In this document: piece after piece, positions 8,028 to 16,283 of the stretch
How positions within the stretch are numbered: position 1 is the first letter of the stretch
Layout: each line of letters starts with the position of its first letter
Source: JAFAVZ01 sp036009105
GTDB lineage: Bacteria; Acidobacteriota; Thermoanaerobaculia; Gp7-AA8
Assembly (NCBI GenBank): GCA_036009105.1
Contig: DASYMJ010000038.1
Location: 1-18,647 of the forward strand
Direction of reading: 5' to 3'
Length of the DNA: 18,647 nt
Made by a program: the position numbers and the translations under genes
Notes under the pieces: generated by a model
Told to the model about the DNA's origin: nothing
Database searches by the model: none
The model's input: only the letters and a program-made list of their open reading frames with translations

Positions 8028-8076
8028 CGGCCGGCGGTTCCCCGCGCAACGTCCGCACGCGGAGGACCGCCGGCCG
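8028..8076. promoter_or_regulatory. Strong 49-nt stem-loop just upstream of rsmE
   Basis: The arm 8028-8046 is complementary to 8058-8076: 11 perfect pairs (CGGCCGGCGGT with ACCGCCGGCCG), then a G-U pair, a C-G pair, one mismatch and 5 more pairs (CCGCG with CGCGG), closing an 11-nt loop. It ends 18 nt before the rsmE GTG. There is no T-tract on either side, so it is not a classical terminator. It could be a leader structure of rsmE, a dispersed palindromic repeat, or a protein site. Confidence 0.5.
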
Positions 8077-8094
8077 ATCTTCGTAGAATGAGGC

Positions 8095-8811
8095 GTGAAC
8101 CTCATCCTGCTCTTCCCCCAGGATTTCGCTGAGCCCGACCGTGCGATCCTCACCGGCCGCCGCCTGCGGCACGTGAGGGACGTGCACCGCGCGCAGGTGG
8201 GGGATGAGCTGACGGTCGGGGTCGCCAACGGCCGCATCGGCCGCGGCACCGTCATCCGGCTCGATGGCCAGACGCTGGAGCTCGAGGTCACGCTGGACCG
8301 CGAGCCGCCCGCGCCGCTTCCCATCACCCTCCTGCTGGCCTTGCCGCGCCCGAAGGTGCTCAACCGGGTGCTGGCCGGCGCCGCGTCGATGGGCGTGGCG
8401 CGCATCTTTCTCATCAACGCCTGGCGGGTGGAGAAGAGCTACTGGAAGTCGCCCCGCCTCTCCGAGGAAAACCTGCTTGCCCAGCGTGTCCTCGGGCTGG
8501 AGCAGGCCGGCGATACGCGCCTTCCGTCCATCGAGCTGCGCCGTCTCTTCCGCCCCTTCGTGGAGGAGGAGTTGCCGCGCCTCGCCGCCGGCTCGCGCGC
8601 GCTCGTGGCCCATCCCGCCGCCACCGCTCCTCTACGGGCAGTAGACGGCCCGGTGACGCTCGCCATCGGCCCGGAAGGGGGTTTCATCGAGGCCGAGCTG
8701 GGCTCGCTCGCCGCCATCGGGTTCCAGCCGGTCACCCTCGGCCAGCGGGTGCTGCGGGTCGAGACCGCCGTGGCCGCCGCGGTGGCACTTCTTGCCGCCC
8801 GCGGCGGATAA
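8095..8811 (+). CDS. rsmE: 16S rRNA (uracil-1498-N3)-methyltransferase RsmE
   Basis: Methylates N3 of U1498 in helix 44 of 16S rRNA in the assembled small subunit, using S-adenosylmethionine. The 238-residue product has the usual size: an N-terminal PUA-like domain (about 1-68) and a C-terminal SPOUT trefoil-knot domain. The knot motifs are clear: IGPEGGF at 191-197 and LGQRVLRVETA at 216-226. The segment WRVEKSYWKSP...GLEQAGDTRLPSIEL matches one RsmE subgroup. The start is GTG 8095; no well-spaced Shine-Dalgarno is present (GAGG almost touches the codon), while TAGAAT lies 5 nt upstream, compatible with leaderless transcription. An unusually strong stem-loop precedes it. The receiver gene follows 74 bp downstream. 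Confidence 0.95.
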   Translation: MNLILLFPQDFAEPDRAILTGRRLRHVRDVHRAQVGDELTVGVANGRIGRGTVIRLDGQTLELEVTLDREPPAPLPITLLLALPRPKVLNRVLAGAASMGVARIFLINAWRVEKSYWKSPRLSEENLLAQRVLGLEQAGDTRLPSIELRRLFRPFVEEELPRLAAGSRALVAHPAATAPLRAVDGPVTLAIGPEGGFIEAELGSLAAIGFQPVTLGQRVLRVETAVAAAVALLAARGG

Positions 8812-8885
8812 GGCCGGTCAGGCTCTCTCTGTGCAGGGCAGAGGGCGGGGCGGGCTCAGTCCGCCAAAAGGGAAGGGAGTGGCAC

Positions 8886-9260
8886 ATGCAGGAGCCGACG
8901 GCTCGCCGGATCCTCATCGCGGACGATCAGGAGGTCATCCGCACGCTGGTGGCCCGGGTGCTCCGGCGCGCCGGCTTCCAGCCCTTCGAGGCGACAGACG
9001 GCGAGGACGCCATCACCCAGCTCGAGGCGGAACGCTTCGACGCGGTCGTGCTCGACCTGATGATGCCGCGCGTGGACGGCTTCGGCGTGATCGAGCATCT
9101 CATCCGCAGCCAGCCGCAAATGGTGGAGAAGACCATCGTCATGACCGCCTTTCCCCAGACCGCCGCGAAGGGGCGGCTCAACCACGTCTGCGCCGTCCTG
9201 GCCAAGCCTTTCGAGGTGACCGAGCTCATCAGGCACGTGCAGGAGTGCGCCAGCCGATGA
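8886..9260 (+). CDS. Stand-alone response regulator receiver domain protein
   Basis: A 124-residue CheY-like protein with no output domain. Conserved phosphorylation residues are all present: acidic Asp13/Asp14, phospho-acceptor Asp57 (VVLDLMMP), Thr87 (MTAF) and Lys107 (LAKPF). Such proteins act through protein contacts or pass phosphate on in relays. The ATG at 8886 has a good Shine-Dalgarno (AAGGGAG) about 6 nt upstream. It converges on a second receiver gene with only 11 bp between stops and sits beside a hybrid kinase, so it probably belongs to the same signalling set. Confidence 0.92.
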   Translation: MQEPTARRILIADDQEVIRTLVARVLRRAGFQPFEATDGEDAITQLEAERFDAVVLDLMMPRVDGFGVIEHLIRSQPQMVEKTIVMTAFPQTAAKGRLNHVCAVLAKPFEVTELIRHVQECASR

Positions 9261-9271
9261 GGGCGCGGCTG

Positions 9272-9628
9272 TCAGGGGAAGCCGAAGGCGGTCAGCGCGT
9301 CCTCGATCCGGTCGATGTCGAACGGTTTCTGCAGCACCACCGTGTCCGGCGGGAAGCGGTCGGCGAAGTAGCGGGAGAGCGCGGAGAGGACGATCACTTT
9401 CGGCGGGCTGGCCAACGCGGCGATGGCTTCGGAGACGGCCAGGCCGTTCATCCTGGGCAGCATCAGGTCGAGCACCACCAGCGCATAGGAACGCTCGCGC
9501 AGCATCCGCATCGCCTCTTCGCCGTCGCTCGCCACGTGCACCTCGCTGCAGTGCCGGCGCACCAGCAGCTCCAGCAGGTGACGGACGCTCTCCTCGTCCT
9601 CGACCACCAGCGCCATGCAGTCTTTCAT
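9272..9628 (-). CDS. Second stand-alone response regulator receiver protein
   Basis: A 118-residue receiver with acidic Glu10/Asp11 (VVEDEES), phospho-acceptor Asp54 (VVLDLMLP), Ser82 (VLSAL) and Lys101 (LQKPF), and no output domain. ATG 9628 is chosen because GAGG sits 6 nt upstream; an ATG four codons later is an alternative. The frame stays open far upstream across the kinase gene, but that part is antisense. It is divergent from the hybrid kinase, 81 bp apart, and converges with the first receiver, so the kinase is the natural phosphate donor (inference). Confidence 0.9.
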   Translation of the reverse strand: MKDCMALVVEDEESVRHLLELLVRRHCSEVHVASDGEEAMRMLRERSYALVVLDLMLPRMNGLAVSEAIAALASPPKVIVLSALSRYFADRFPPDTVVLQKPFDIDRIEDALTAFGFP

Positions 9629-9709
9629 CAGAGCCCTCGACCCGATGCCGCTCAATGCACGATACGTGTCATCGCGGTCTGGAATGGCTCTTCCATGTCG
9701 GAGTAGTCT

Positions 9710-12100
9710 ATGCCGTCGCAGAAGATGGTCAGCCCGAAGGAAACTGCTCTCAAGGCCGAGGAACTGGCGGTCCTCATCGAGTCGGTCGCCGATTACGCCA
9801 TCTTCCTGCTCGGTCCGACCGGCGAGATCCGCTCCTGGAACAACGGCGCGCTCCGGATCATGGGATATACGGCCGAGGAAGCGGTCGGCTCGCATTTCTC
9901 CCGTTTCTACATTCCGGAGGACCTCGCCGCACACAAGCCGCAGCACGAGCTGGCCACGGCCGAGCGCGAGGGGCGGGTGGAGGACGAGGGCTGGCGGCTC
10001 CGGAAGGACGGCTCCTACTTCTGGGCCAACACCATCATCACCGCCCTGCGCGACGAGGGGGGCCGCATCACCGGCTTCGCCAAGATCACCCGCGACCTGA
10101 CCGACCGCCGCGCCGCCGAGGAGCGGGTGCGGGCCAGCGAGGAGATGTTCCGCCTCCTGGTCGACTCGGTGAAGGACTACTCGATCTTCCTGCTCGATCC
10201 GGAAGGCCTGGTGGTCACCTGGAACACCGGCGCGCACCGCATCAACGGCTATGCGCCGGATGAGATCATCGGCCGGCACTTCTCCACCTTCTATCCGGAG
10301 GAGGACAAGCGCGCCGGCAAGCCGGAGCGGGAGCTGGAGGTGGCGCGGCGCGAGGGGAGCGTGGAGGACGAGGGCTGGCGCATCCGGAAGGATGGCGGCC
10401 GCTTCTGGGCCAACGTCATCATCACCGCCGTGCGGGATGAGACGGGCGAGCTGCGCGGCTACGCGAAGGTCACGCGCGATCTGAGCCATCGCCGCGAGGC
10501 CGAGCAGCAGTTGCGCGAGAGCGAGGAGATGTTCCGCCTCCTGGTCGCCTCGGTCAAAGACTACGCGATCTTCCTGCTCGACCCGGAAGGGCGGATCCGC
10601 ACCTGGAACGCCGGCGCGCAGCGCATCAAGGGCTACACGCCGGAAGAGATCATCGGCCGCCATTTCTCCGACTTTTACCCGCGGGAGGACGTGGAGGGGG
10701 GCAAGCCGGAGCGCGAGCTGGAGATCGCGCGCCGGGAGGGGAGCGTGGAAGACGAGGGCTGGCGCATCCGCAAGGACGGCACCCGCTTTTGGGCCAACGT
10801 GGTCATCACCGCCGTGCGGGACGAGCGGGGCCAGCTGCGCGGCTACGCGAAGGTCACCCGCGACATGACCGAGCGGCGGCGCGCGGAGGAGATGCAGCAG
10901 GCGCTCTTCGAGCAGCGCGAGGCGCGCTTCCACGCGGAGGAGGAACGCCGCCGCGCCGAGGAGTCGTATCGCGTGGCGCAGGAAGCGAACCGGGCCAAGG
11001 ACGAGTTCCTGATGACGCTCTCTCACGAGCTGCGCACGCCGCTCACCTCCATCCTCGGCTGGGCGCGCCTGCTCCAGACCATGCCCGAGAACGACGAGTC
11101 GTTCCCCGATGCCGTGGCGGCCATCGCCCGCAGCGCGCATCTGCAGGCCCGCCTCATCGACGACGTGCTCGACGTGTCGCGCATCGTCTCCGGCAAGCTG
11201 CGCCTGACCGTGGAGGCCCTCGACCTGTTGCGCCTGCTGAATGCTTCCGCCGATGCAGTGCGGCCCAGCGCCGATGCCAAGCGCATCACCATCGTCACCG
11301 ACTTCGCCCCCCACCTCGGCACGATCGTGGCCGACGCCACGCGCCTGCAGCAGGTCATCTGGAACCTGCTCACCAACGCGGTGAAGTTCACGCCGAAGGA
11401 GGGGAGGATCACCCTCGGCGCGCGCCGGACGTCCTCCCACATCCAGATCTCGGTGAGCGACACGGGCGAGGGGATCGACGCCTCCTTTCTGCCCCATGTG
11501 TTCGAGGCGTTCCGCCAGGCGGAGAATCCGAGCACGCGCGTGCACGGCGGGCTGGGACTGGGGCTGTCCATCGTCCGCTATCTGGCCGAGGCGCATGGCG
11601 GGACGGTCAGCGCGGAGAGCCTGGGACGGGGGCAGGGGGCGACCTTCACGGTGAGGCTGCCCATCGGCGCGCTCACCGACGAGCGCCGGCCGGTGACCAT
11701 CATCGCCGGGGCGGCGCCGGTCCGGCCGCTGGCCAGAAAGCTGGAAGGCGCGACGATCCTCCTGGTGGACGATGACAACGAGGGGCGGCAGGTCATCCGC
11801 ACCTTCCTCCGCCAGGCCGGCGCCATCGTGACGGACGTCGCCTCGCCCCCCGATGCCATCGAGGCGCTCGCCGAGCGCACGCCCGATCTGGTGATCTCCG
11901 ACATCGCCATGCCCCACATGGACGGCTACGCCCTGGCGCGGCAGATCCGGGAGATGACGCCGAAGCAGAAGATCGTCGCCCTCAGCGCGTTCCCGGCCGG
12001 ACCTCCCGGCTCCCGGGACAGCGTGTTCGACGCGTACATCTCCAAGCCGGTCGAGCCGGCCGATCTCGTCGATTGCGTGGCGCGAGCGCTGGGACGGTGA
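9710..12100 (+). CDS. Triple-PAS hybrid sensor histidine kinase with C-terminal receiver
   Basis: A 796-residue soluble sensor kinase; no transmembrane segment or signal peptide is visible, so it senses a cytoplasmic cue. Order: three tandem PAS domains (about 17-135, 144-262, 272-390), a charged coiled coil (390-430), HisKA with phospho-acceptor His439 (LSHELRTPL), HATPase_c with N box (NLLTNAVKF), G1 (DTGEGID) and G2 (GGLGLGLSIV), then a receiver (about 682-795) with Asp731 (VISDIAMP) and Lys779 (ISKPV). PAS2 and PAS3 are near-duplicates. The ATG has GGAG 6 nt upstream. No histidine phosphotransfer domain is present, so a relay to the adjacent receivers would need a separate HPt protein or direct transfer from His439. 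Confidence 0.95.
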   Translation: MPSQKMVSPKETALKAEELAVLIESVADYAIFLLGPTGEIRSWNNGALRIMGYTAEEAVGSHFSRFYIPEDLAAHKPQHELATAEREGRVEDEGWRLRKDGSYFWANTIITALRDEGGRITGFAKITRDLTDRRAAEERVRASEEMFRLLVDSVKDYSIFLLDPEGLVVTWNTGAHRINGYAPDEIIGRHFSTFYPEEDKRAGKPERELEVARREGSVEDEGWRIRKDGGRFWANVIITAVRDETGELRGYAKVTRDLSHRREAEQQLRESEEMFRLLVASVKDYAIFLLDPEGRIRTWNAGAQRIKGYTPEEIIGRHFSDFYPREDVEGGKPERELEIARREGSVEDEGWRIRKDGTRFWANVVITAVRDERGQLRGYAKVTRDMTERRRAEEMQQALFEQREARFHAEEERRRAEESYRVAQEANRAKDEFLMTLSHELRTPLTSILGWARLLQTMPENDESFPDAVAAIARSAHLQARLIDDVLDVSRIVSGKLRLTVEALDLLRLLNASADAVRPSADAKRITIVTDFAPHLGTIVADATRLQQVIWNLLTNAVKFTPKEGRITLGARRTSSHIQISVSDTGEGIDASFLPHVFEAFRQAENPSTRVHGGLGLGLSIVRYLAEAHGGTVSAESLGRGQGATFTVRLPIGALTDERRPVTIIAGAAPVRPLARKLEGATILLVDDDNEGRQVIRTFLRQAGAIVTDVASPPDAIEALAERTPDLVISDIAMPHMDGYALARQIREMTPKQKIVALSAFPAGPPGSRDSVFDAYISKPVEPADLVDCVARALGR
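10139..10880 (+). repeat. In-gene tandem duplication of a 384-bp PAS module
   Basis: Two PAS modules begin with the same 24 bases at 10139 and 10523, giving a 384-bp (128-codon) period. By my count about 96 of 119 aligned residues agree without gaps. The first PAS (from about 9758) is a more distant copy with a 127-codon offset. High identity at both DNA and protein level points to recent duplication or gene conversion. Confidence 0.85.
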
Positions 12101-12140
12101 ACGGCGCGGCTGCGCGTCTGCTGTGAAGGAGGAAGCGGCG

Positions 12141-12153
12141 ACGGCAGCGCCGT
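12141..12153. terminator. Weak hairpin between convergent kinase and flavoprotein genes
   Basis: ACGGC-AGC-GCCGT lies in the 72-bp gap between two convergent stop codons. It has a 5-bp stem, a 3-nt loop and no T-run. A bidirectional terminator role is only a guess from its position. Confidence 0.2.
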
Positions 12154-12172
12154 GGCATAAGCGTAAAGCGGG

Positions 12173-13201
12173 TCAGCTCTCCGGCATCTCGTACGCCGCC
12201 TCGTCCGCGGGCGGCCTCGCCCCGGTCAGCGCGGCGAGGATGCGCTCCACGTGCACGTGGCTGGTCTCGATGAACGCCTTCACGCCGCTGGCCTGCGTGC
12301 CCGCCACGGCCGTGCCCGCGACGTAGAGGCCGGGCACGTTCGTCTCCATCGTCCGCTCGTCGAAGCGCGGCCTGCGCCGCGGCCCCTCCAGCACGACGCC
12401 GGCCTGCTCGAACAGCGTCTTGTCCTGCTCGTAGCCGGTGAGGAGGAGCACGACGTCGGCGTCGATGCTGCGCCCATCCGGATCGAGCACGGCCCCCTCC
12501 GGACGGATCTCGCGCACGGTGGTCCGCGGCAGGAACGTGAGCCGCCCGTCGCGCACCATGCCCCGCACCTCGGGCAGCAGCCAGAACTTGATGTGCGCAT
12601 CGTCGAAGTCGGTGCCGCGATAGGAGAGGGCGACCTCGGCGGCGCCGACGCGCACGCAGCGGATGGCCGCCTCCACCGCGGAGTTGCGTCCGCCCACGAT
12701 CAGCACCCGGCGGCGGAAGTAGAGATGCGGATCGGCGAAGTAGTGGCTCACGTGCGGCAGCTCTTCGCCCGGCACGCCGAGGAGGCGGGGGCGGTGCATG
12801 TCGCCGATGGCGAGGATCACCTTGCCCGCGATCCGCTCGCCCGGCGTGCGGCCGGCGGTCTTGACGAGGAACGCGCCGTCCTCGCGCCGCTCGATGGAGG
12901 TCACCGGCTCATACGTCTCGATGCGCAGGTCGAACTGCAGCACCACGGCGCGGAGGTAGTTGAGGTACTCCTCGCGCGTGGCCTTGGTCTGATCGAGCGT
13001 CTGCAGCGGCACGCCGGCGATGGCGATGCGCTCCGGCGAGGAAAAGAAATGCGTCTGCGGCGCATACCAGGCGATGGTGGAGCCGATCTGGGCCGCGTCG
13101 AGATGCGCGTAGGGGATGCCGGCGCGCTGCAGTCCGACGGCGAGCTCGATGCCGATCGGGCCCGCGCCGATGATGAGGACTTCGCACTGGCTTGCCGTCA
13201 A
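12173..13201 (-). CDS. YpdA-like FAD/NAD(P)-dependent flavoprotein (bacillithiol disulfide reductase family)
   Basis: A 342-residue pyridine-nucleotide flavoprotein with the YpdA (Bdr) layout: N-terminal FAD Rossmann motif GAGPIG (residues 12-17), FFSSPERIAIAGVP, second nucleotide motif VLIVGGRNSAVEAA, RGTDFDDAHIKFWLLPEV, and ETNVPGLYVAGTAVAGTQ. In Firmicutes YpdA reduces oxidised bacillithiol. There the FAD motif holds a cysteine (GGGPCG) reported as functionally important; here that position is Ile16, so the same chemistry is doubtful. The start is TTG 13201: its TTGA overlaps the upstream stop, GAGG lies 7 nt before it, and the Rossmann fold begins right after. Translational coupling to the DUF7660-like gene is likely. 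Some Acidobacteria make bacillithiol, but this window holds no biosynthesis gene. Confidence 0.85.
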   Translation of the reverse strand: MTASQCEVLIIGAGPIGIELAVGLQRAGIPYAHLDAAQIGSTIAWYAPQTHFFSSPERIAIAGVPLQTLDQTKATREEYLNYLRAVVLQFDLRIETYEPVTSIERREDGAFLVKTAGRTPGERIAGKVILAIGDMHRPRLLGVPGEELPHVSHYFADPHLYFRRRVLIVGGRNSAVEAAIRCVRVGAAEVALSYRGTDFDDAHIKFWLLPEVRGMVRDGRLTFLPRTTVREIRPEGAVLDPDGRSIDADVVLLLTGYEQDKTLFEQAGVVLEGPRRRPRFDERTMETNVPGLYVAGTAVAGTQASGVKAFIETSHVHVERILAALTGARPPADEAAYEMPES

Positions 13202-13485
13202 TCGCGATCCTCGCCGCGGTCTTTGCGCACTTTCCACCGGCCCCACAAGAACAGGATCGCCACCTGCCGCAGCATCGGCGATCCGTAATGCTCCCCTCTG
13301 CCGAAATCGCTGTCGCTCGCGGAGTCGATGATCGCCTCCAGGAACTCGCGCACGGTCTCTGTTTCCCACCCCGGATCGTCCTCCGTCGGCGCACGGGGCA
13401 CGCTCTCCTGGTGCAGCAGGCGCAGGAAACGGAGGAACGACTGCTCGTCGCTGACCTCTTCGATGGCCTTGTTCCAATCGATCAT
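13198..13485 (-). CDS. Small DUF7660-like protein
   Basis: A 95-residue acidic protein (MIDWNKAIEEVSDEQSFLRF...) with the pattern SFLRFLRLL, W-E-T-E-T-V-R-E-F-L-E-A-I and a C-terminal AILFLWGRWK segment. This resembles DUF7660-type small proteins, whose function is not known to me; the assignment is from memory of the pattern. A good Shine-Dalgarno (GAGGGAGAG) precedes ATG 13485. Its stop overlaps the TTG start of the flavoprotein gene by 4 bp, so the two are co-translated. It is divergent from the sigma factor gene with 33 bp between start codons. Confidence 0.75.
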   Translation of the reverse strand: MIDWNKAIEEVSDEQSFLRFLRLLHQESVPRAPTEDDPGWETETVREFLEAIIDSASDSDFGRGEHYGSPMLRQVAILFLWGRWKVRKDRGEDRD

Positions 13486-13518
13486 GCTGACTCTCCCTCG
13501 GTCCGCTATCCTACCGCC

Positions 13519-14466
<948 letters not shown>

Positions 14467-14570
14467 GTTTTGCCGCGGCGCCGGGTCTATACCTTCGGAA
14501 ACAATTTCGAGGAGGACCGCGACCGCCGCCTCCGCGCCCTGCTTCCCATCGCGTAAAAGGAGAGAAACCA

Positions 14571-14972
14571 ATGTCCCGTGAGCTCTTCGTCAACCTGCCC
14601 GTCCGCGACCTGCCGAAATCGATGGAGTTCTTCTCCGCGCTCGGCTTCACCTTCAACAGACAGTTCACCGACGAGAAGGCGGCCTGCATGATCGTCAGCG
14701 ACAAGGCGTACGTGATGCTGCTGAGCGAGCCGTTCTTCCGCGGCTTCACGAAGAACGAGCCTTGCGACACCTCGAAGGCGACCGAGGCTCTGCTCGCGCT
14801 GTCGTGCACCAGCAAGGCGGAGGTCGACCAGCTGGTGCGCAAGGCCATCGACGCCGGCGGCCGCCACGCCATGGACGCGAACGACCACGGCTTCATGTAC
14901 GGCTGGAGCTTCTACGACCTGGACGGCCATCACTGGGAAGTGCTCTGGATGGATCCGAAGGCGGTGCAGTGA
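14571..14972 (+). CDS. VOC (glyoxalase/dioxygenase-fold) family protein
   Basis: A 133-residue VOC protein: MSRELFVNLPVRDLPKSMEF at the N-terminus, then a second beta-alpha-beta module ending FYDLDGHHWEVLWMD, where Glu123 is the usual metal-ligand position. Substrate cannot be told from sequence; relatives include glyoxalases and resistance proteins. ATG 14571 has a strong Shine-Dalgarno (AAAGGAGAG). An in-frame ATG at 14463 overlaps the sigma factor stop (ATGA), but the added residues are proline/arginine-rich and unlike the family. Its stop overlaps the DinB-like start (TGATG), so those two are translationally coupled. Confidence 0.92.
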   Translation: MSRELFVNLPVRDLPKSMEFFSALGFTFNRQFTDEKAACMIVSDKAYVMLLSEPFFRGFTKNEPCDTSKATEALLALSCTSKAEVDQLVRKAIDAGGRHAMDANDHGFMYGWSFYDLDGHHWEVLWMDPKAVQ

Positions 14973-15469
14973 TGGGCCTCGCCGAATCATTGATCGCGGA
15001 GCTGCGCGGCGAGGCGGCCACCACGCGCCGGGTGCTGGAGCGGGTGCCGGAGACGGAGCTCGCCTGGCGTCCCCATCCGAAGTCGATGTCGGTCGGGCAG
15101 CTCGCCTTTCACATCGCCATGCTGCCTCAGGCCATTGCCGGGCTGCTGGGCGAGCTGGTGACCGAGGTGCCCAACGTGCCGCTGCCGGAAGGGGTGCCGC
15201 TCGCCGAGATCCTGGCCACGCTCGACCGCGGCGTGCCGATCGCCGCGGAGCGCCTCGCCGCCTGGGGCGATGAAGGTCTCAACGCGGTCTGGCGGATGAC
15301 GCGCGAGGGAAAGACGCTGCTGGAGATGCCGCGCATCGGCATGGTCCGCTCGGTGATGCTGAACCACTGGTACCACCACCGCGGGCAGCTCACCGTCTAT
15401 CTGCGCCAGCTCGATGTGCCGCTCCCATCGGTGTACGGCCCGACCGCGGACGAGAAGGTCTTCGGCTGA
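14972..15469 (+). CDS. DinB-family (DinB/YfiT-like) putative metal-dependent enzyme
   Basis: A 165-residue four-helix-bundle protein of the DinB superfamily. The metal-binding histidine triad is visible: His47 (LAFHIAML), His132 and His136 (LNHWYHHRGQL). Members include mycothiol- and bacillithiol-dependent transferases, so a thiol-transferase role is possible, notably with a YpdA-like gene close by (inference only). Start ATG 14972 overlaps the VOC stop codon by one base. The last gene of the apparent sigma-VOC-DinB run; a strong stem-loop follows. Confidence 0.9.
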   Translation: MGLAESLIAELRGEAATTRRVLERVPETELAWRPHPKSMSVGQLAFHIAMLPQAIAGLLGELVTEVPNVPLPEGVPLAEILATLDRGVPIAAERLAAWGDEGLNAVWRMTREGKTLLEMPRIGMVRSVMLNHWYHHRGQLTVYLRQLDVPLPSVYGPTADEKVFG

Positions 15470-15476
15470 AATCCTT

Positions 15477-15505
15477 GCCGGCGTGCAGCTATGCTGTGCG
15501 CCGGC
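15477..15505. promoter_or_regulatory. 29-nt stem-loop abutting the start of the HugZ-like gene
   Basis: GCCGGCGTGCAGC (15477-15489) pairs with GCTGTGCGCCGGC (15493-15505) over a TAT triloop: 13 pairs, two of them G-U type. It fills most of the 37-bp gap and ends one base before the ATG. It could terminate the upstream genes (though without a T-tract) or restrict ribosome access to the next gene. Confidence 0.5.
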
Positions 15506-15506
15506 C

Positions 15507-16283
15507 ATGACCCAGCACGCAACGTCTTCCAATCCACCCCCGCCCGGCCTGGAGCCGACCCATGCCGAGCGCGTGCGCACGCTGCTCTCCGAGGAGCGCG
15601 TCGGCACGCTGGCCACGCAGTCGGCGCGGCATGCCGGCTTCCCGTTCGCCTCGGTCATGCCGTATGCGCTGCTCGATGACGCTTCCCCGCTCTTTCTCAT
15701 CAGCGGGATGGCCATCCACACGCAGAACGTGCTGGCCGATCCGCGGGCCAGCCTGCTGGTGATGCAGAGCGGCAGCGGCGCCGATCCCCTCGGCGCGCCG
15801 CGCGCCACGCTGCTCGGCCGCGTGACGCGCGCCGAAGCGACGGATGCGATCCGCACGGCTTACCTCGAACGCCATCCTTCCTCCAAGTACTGGATCGATT
15901 TCTCCGACTTTGGCTTCTTCCGCCTCGACGTCTCGGATGTCTATTTCGTGGGCGGCTTCGGCGTGATGGGCTGGGTCGCCGCGGAGGACTACCGCGTCGC
16001 GGAGCCCGATCCGCTCGCGCCGTTCGCGGCCGGCATCCTGGAGCACATGAATACCGATCACGGCGAGGCGCTGCGCGAGATCACCCGCCACTTCGCCGGC
16101 CTCGCGGCCGAGGAGGCGACCATGGTCTCCTGCGACCGCCTCGGCTTCGTCGTCCGCGCCCGGACGGCCGAGGGGATGAAGGGCGCGCGCATCCAGTTCC
16201 CGGAGCCGGTGACCTCGCGGGAAGACGCGCGGCGCGTGCTGGTGGCCATGACGCGCGAGGCGCGCGCGCTCAAAGATGTTTGA
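15507..16283 (+). CDS. Pyridoxamine 5'-phosphate oxidase-fold protein with DUF2470 domain (HugZ-like)
   Basis: A 258-residue protein with an N-terminal split-barrel FMN-binding-type domain (about 20-160, VGTLATQSARHAGFPFASVMPY) and a C-terminal DUF2470 domain beginning at ILEHMNTDH (HMNTDH at 180-185). This arrangement is seen in the HugZ/heme-utilisation group, where the conserved histidines help bind heme; related proteins are flavin-dependent oxidoreductases. Heme degradation here is a family-based guess. No Shine-Dalgarno is visible before ATG 15507; the start is chosen at the first ATG that keeps the normal length. Its 3' end overlaps the convergent AlkD-like gene by 14 bp. Confidence 0.87.
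   Translation: MTQHATSSNPPPPGLEPTHAERVRTLLSEERVGTLATQSARHAGFPFASVMPYALLDDASPLFLISGMAIHTQNVLADPRASLLVMQSGSGADPLGAPRATLLGRVTRAEATDAIRTAYLERHPSSKYWIDFSDFGFFRLDVSDVYFVGGFGVMGWVAAEDYRVAEPDPLAPFAAGILEHMNTDHGEALREITRHFAGLAAEEATMVSCDRLGFVVRARTAEGMKGARIQFPEPVTSREDARRVLVAMTREARALKDV

Noticed and set aside
8849..8865. GGCGG/CCGCC hairpin between rsmE and the first receiver as an rsmE terminator
   Set aside because: Only five pairs and no T-tract on the plus strand; common by chance in this base composition.
9660..9676. CACG-ATA-CGTG inverted repeat between the second receiver and the kinase
   Set aside because: Four-base arms are too short to claim an operator without conservation data.
9629..11917. 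Upstream extension of the second receiver gene, giving a fused 881-codon frame
   Set aside because: The extra part is antisense to the hybrid kinase; a good ribosome site at the ATG of 9628 defines the real start.
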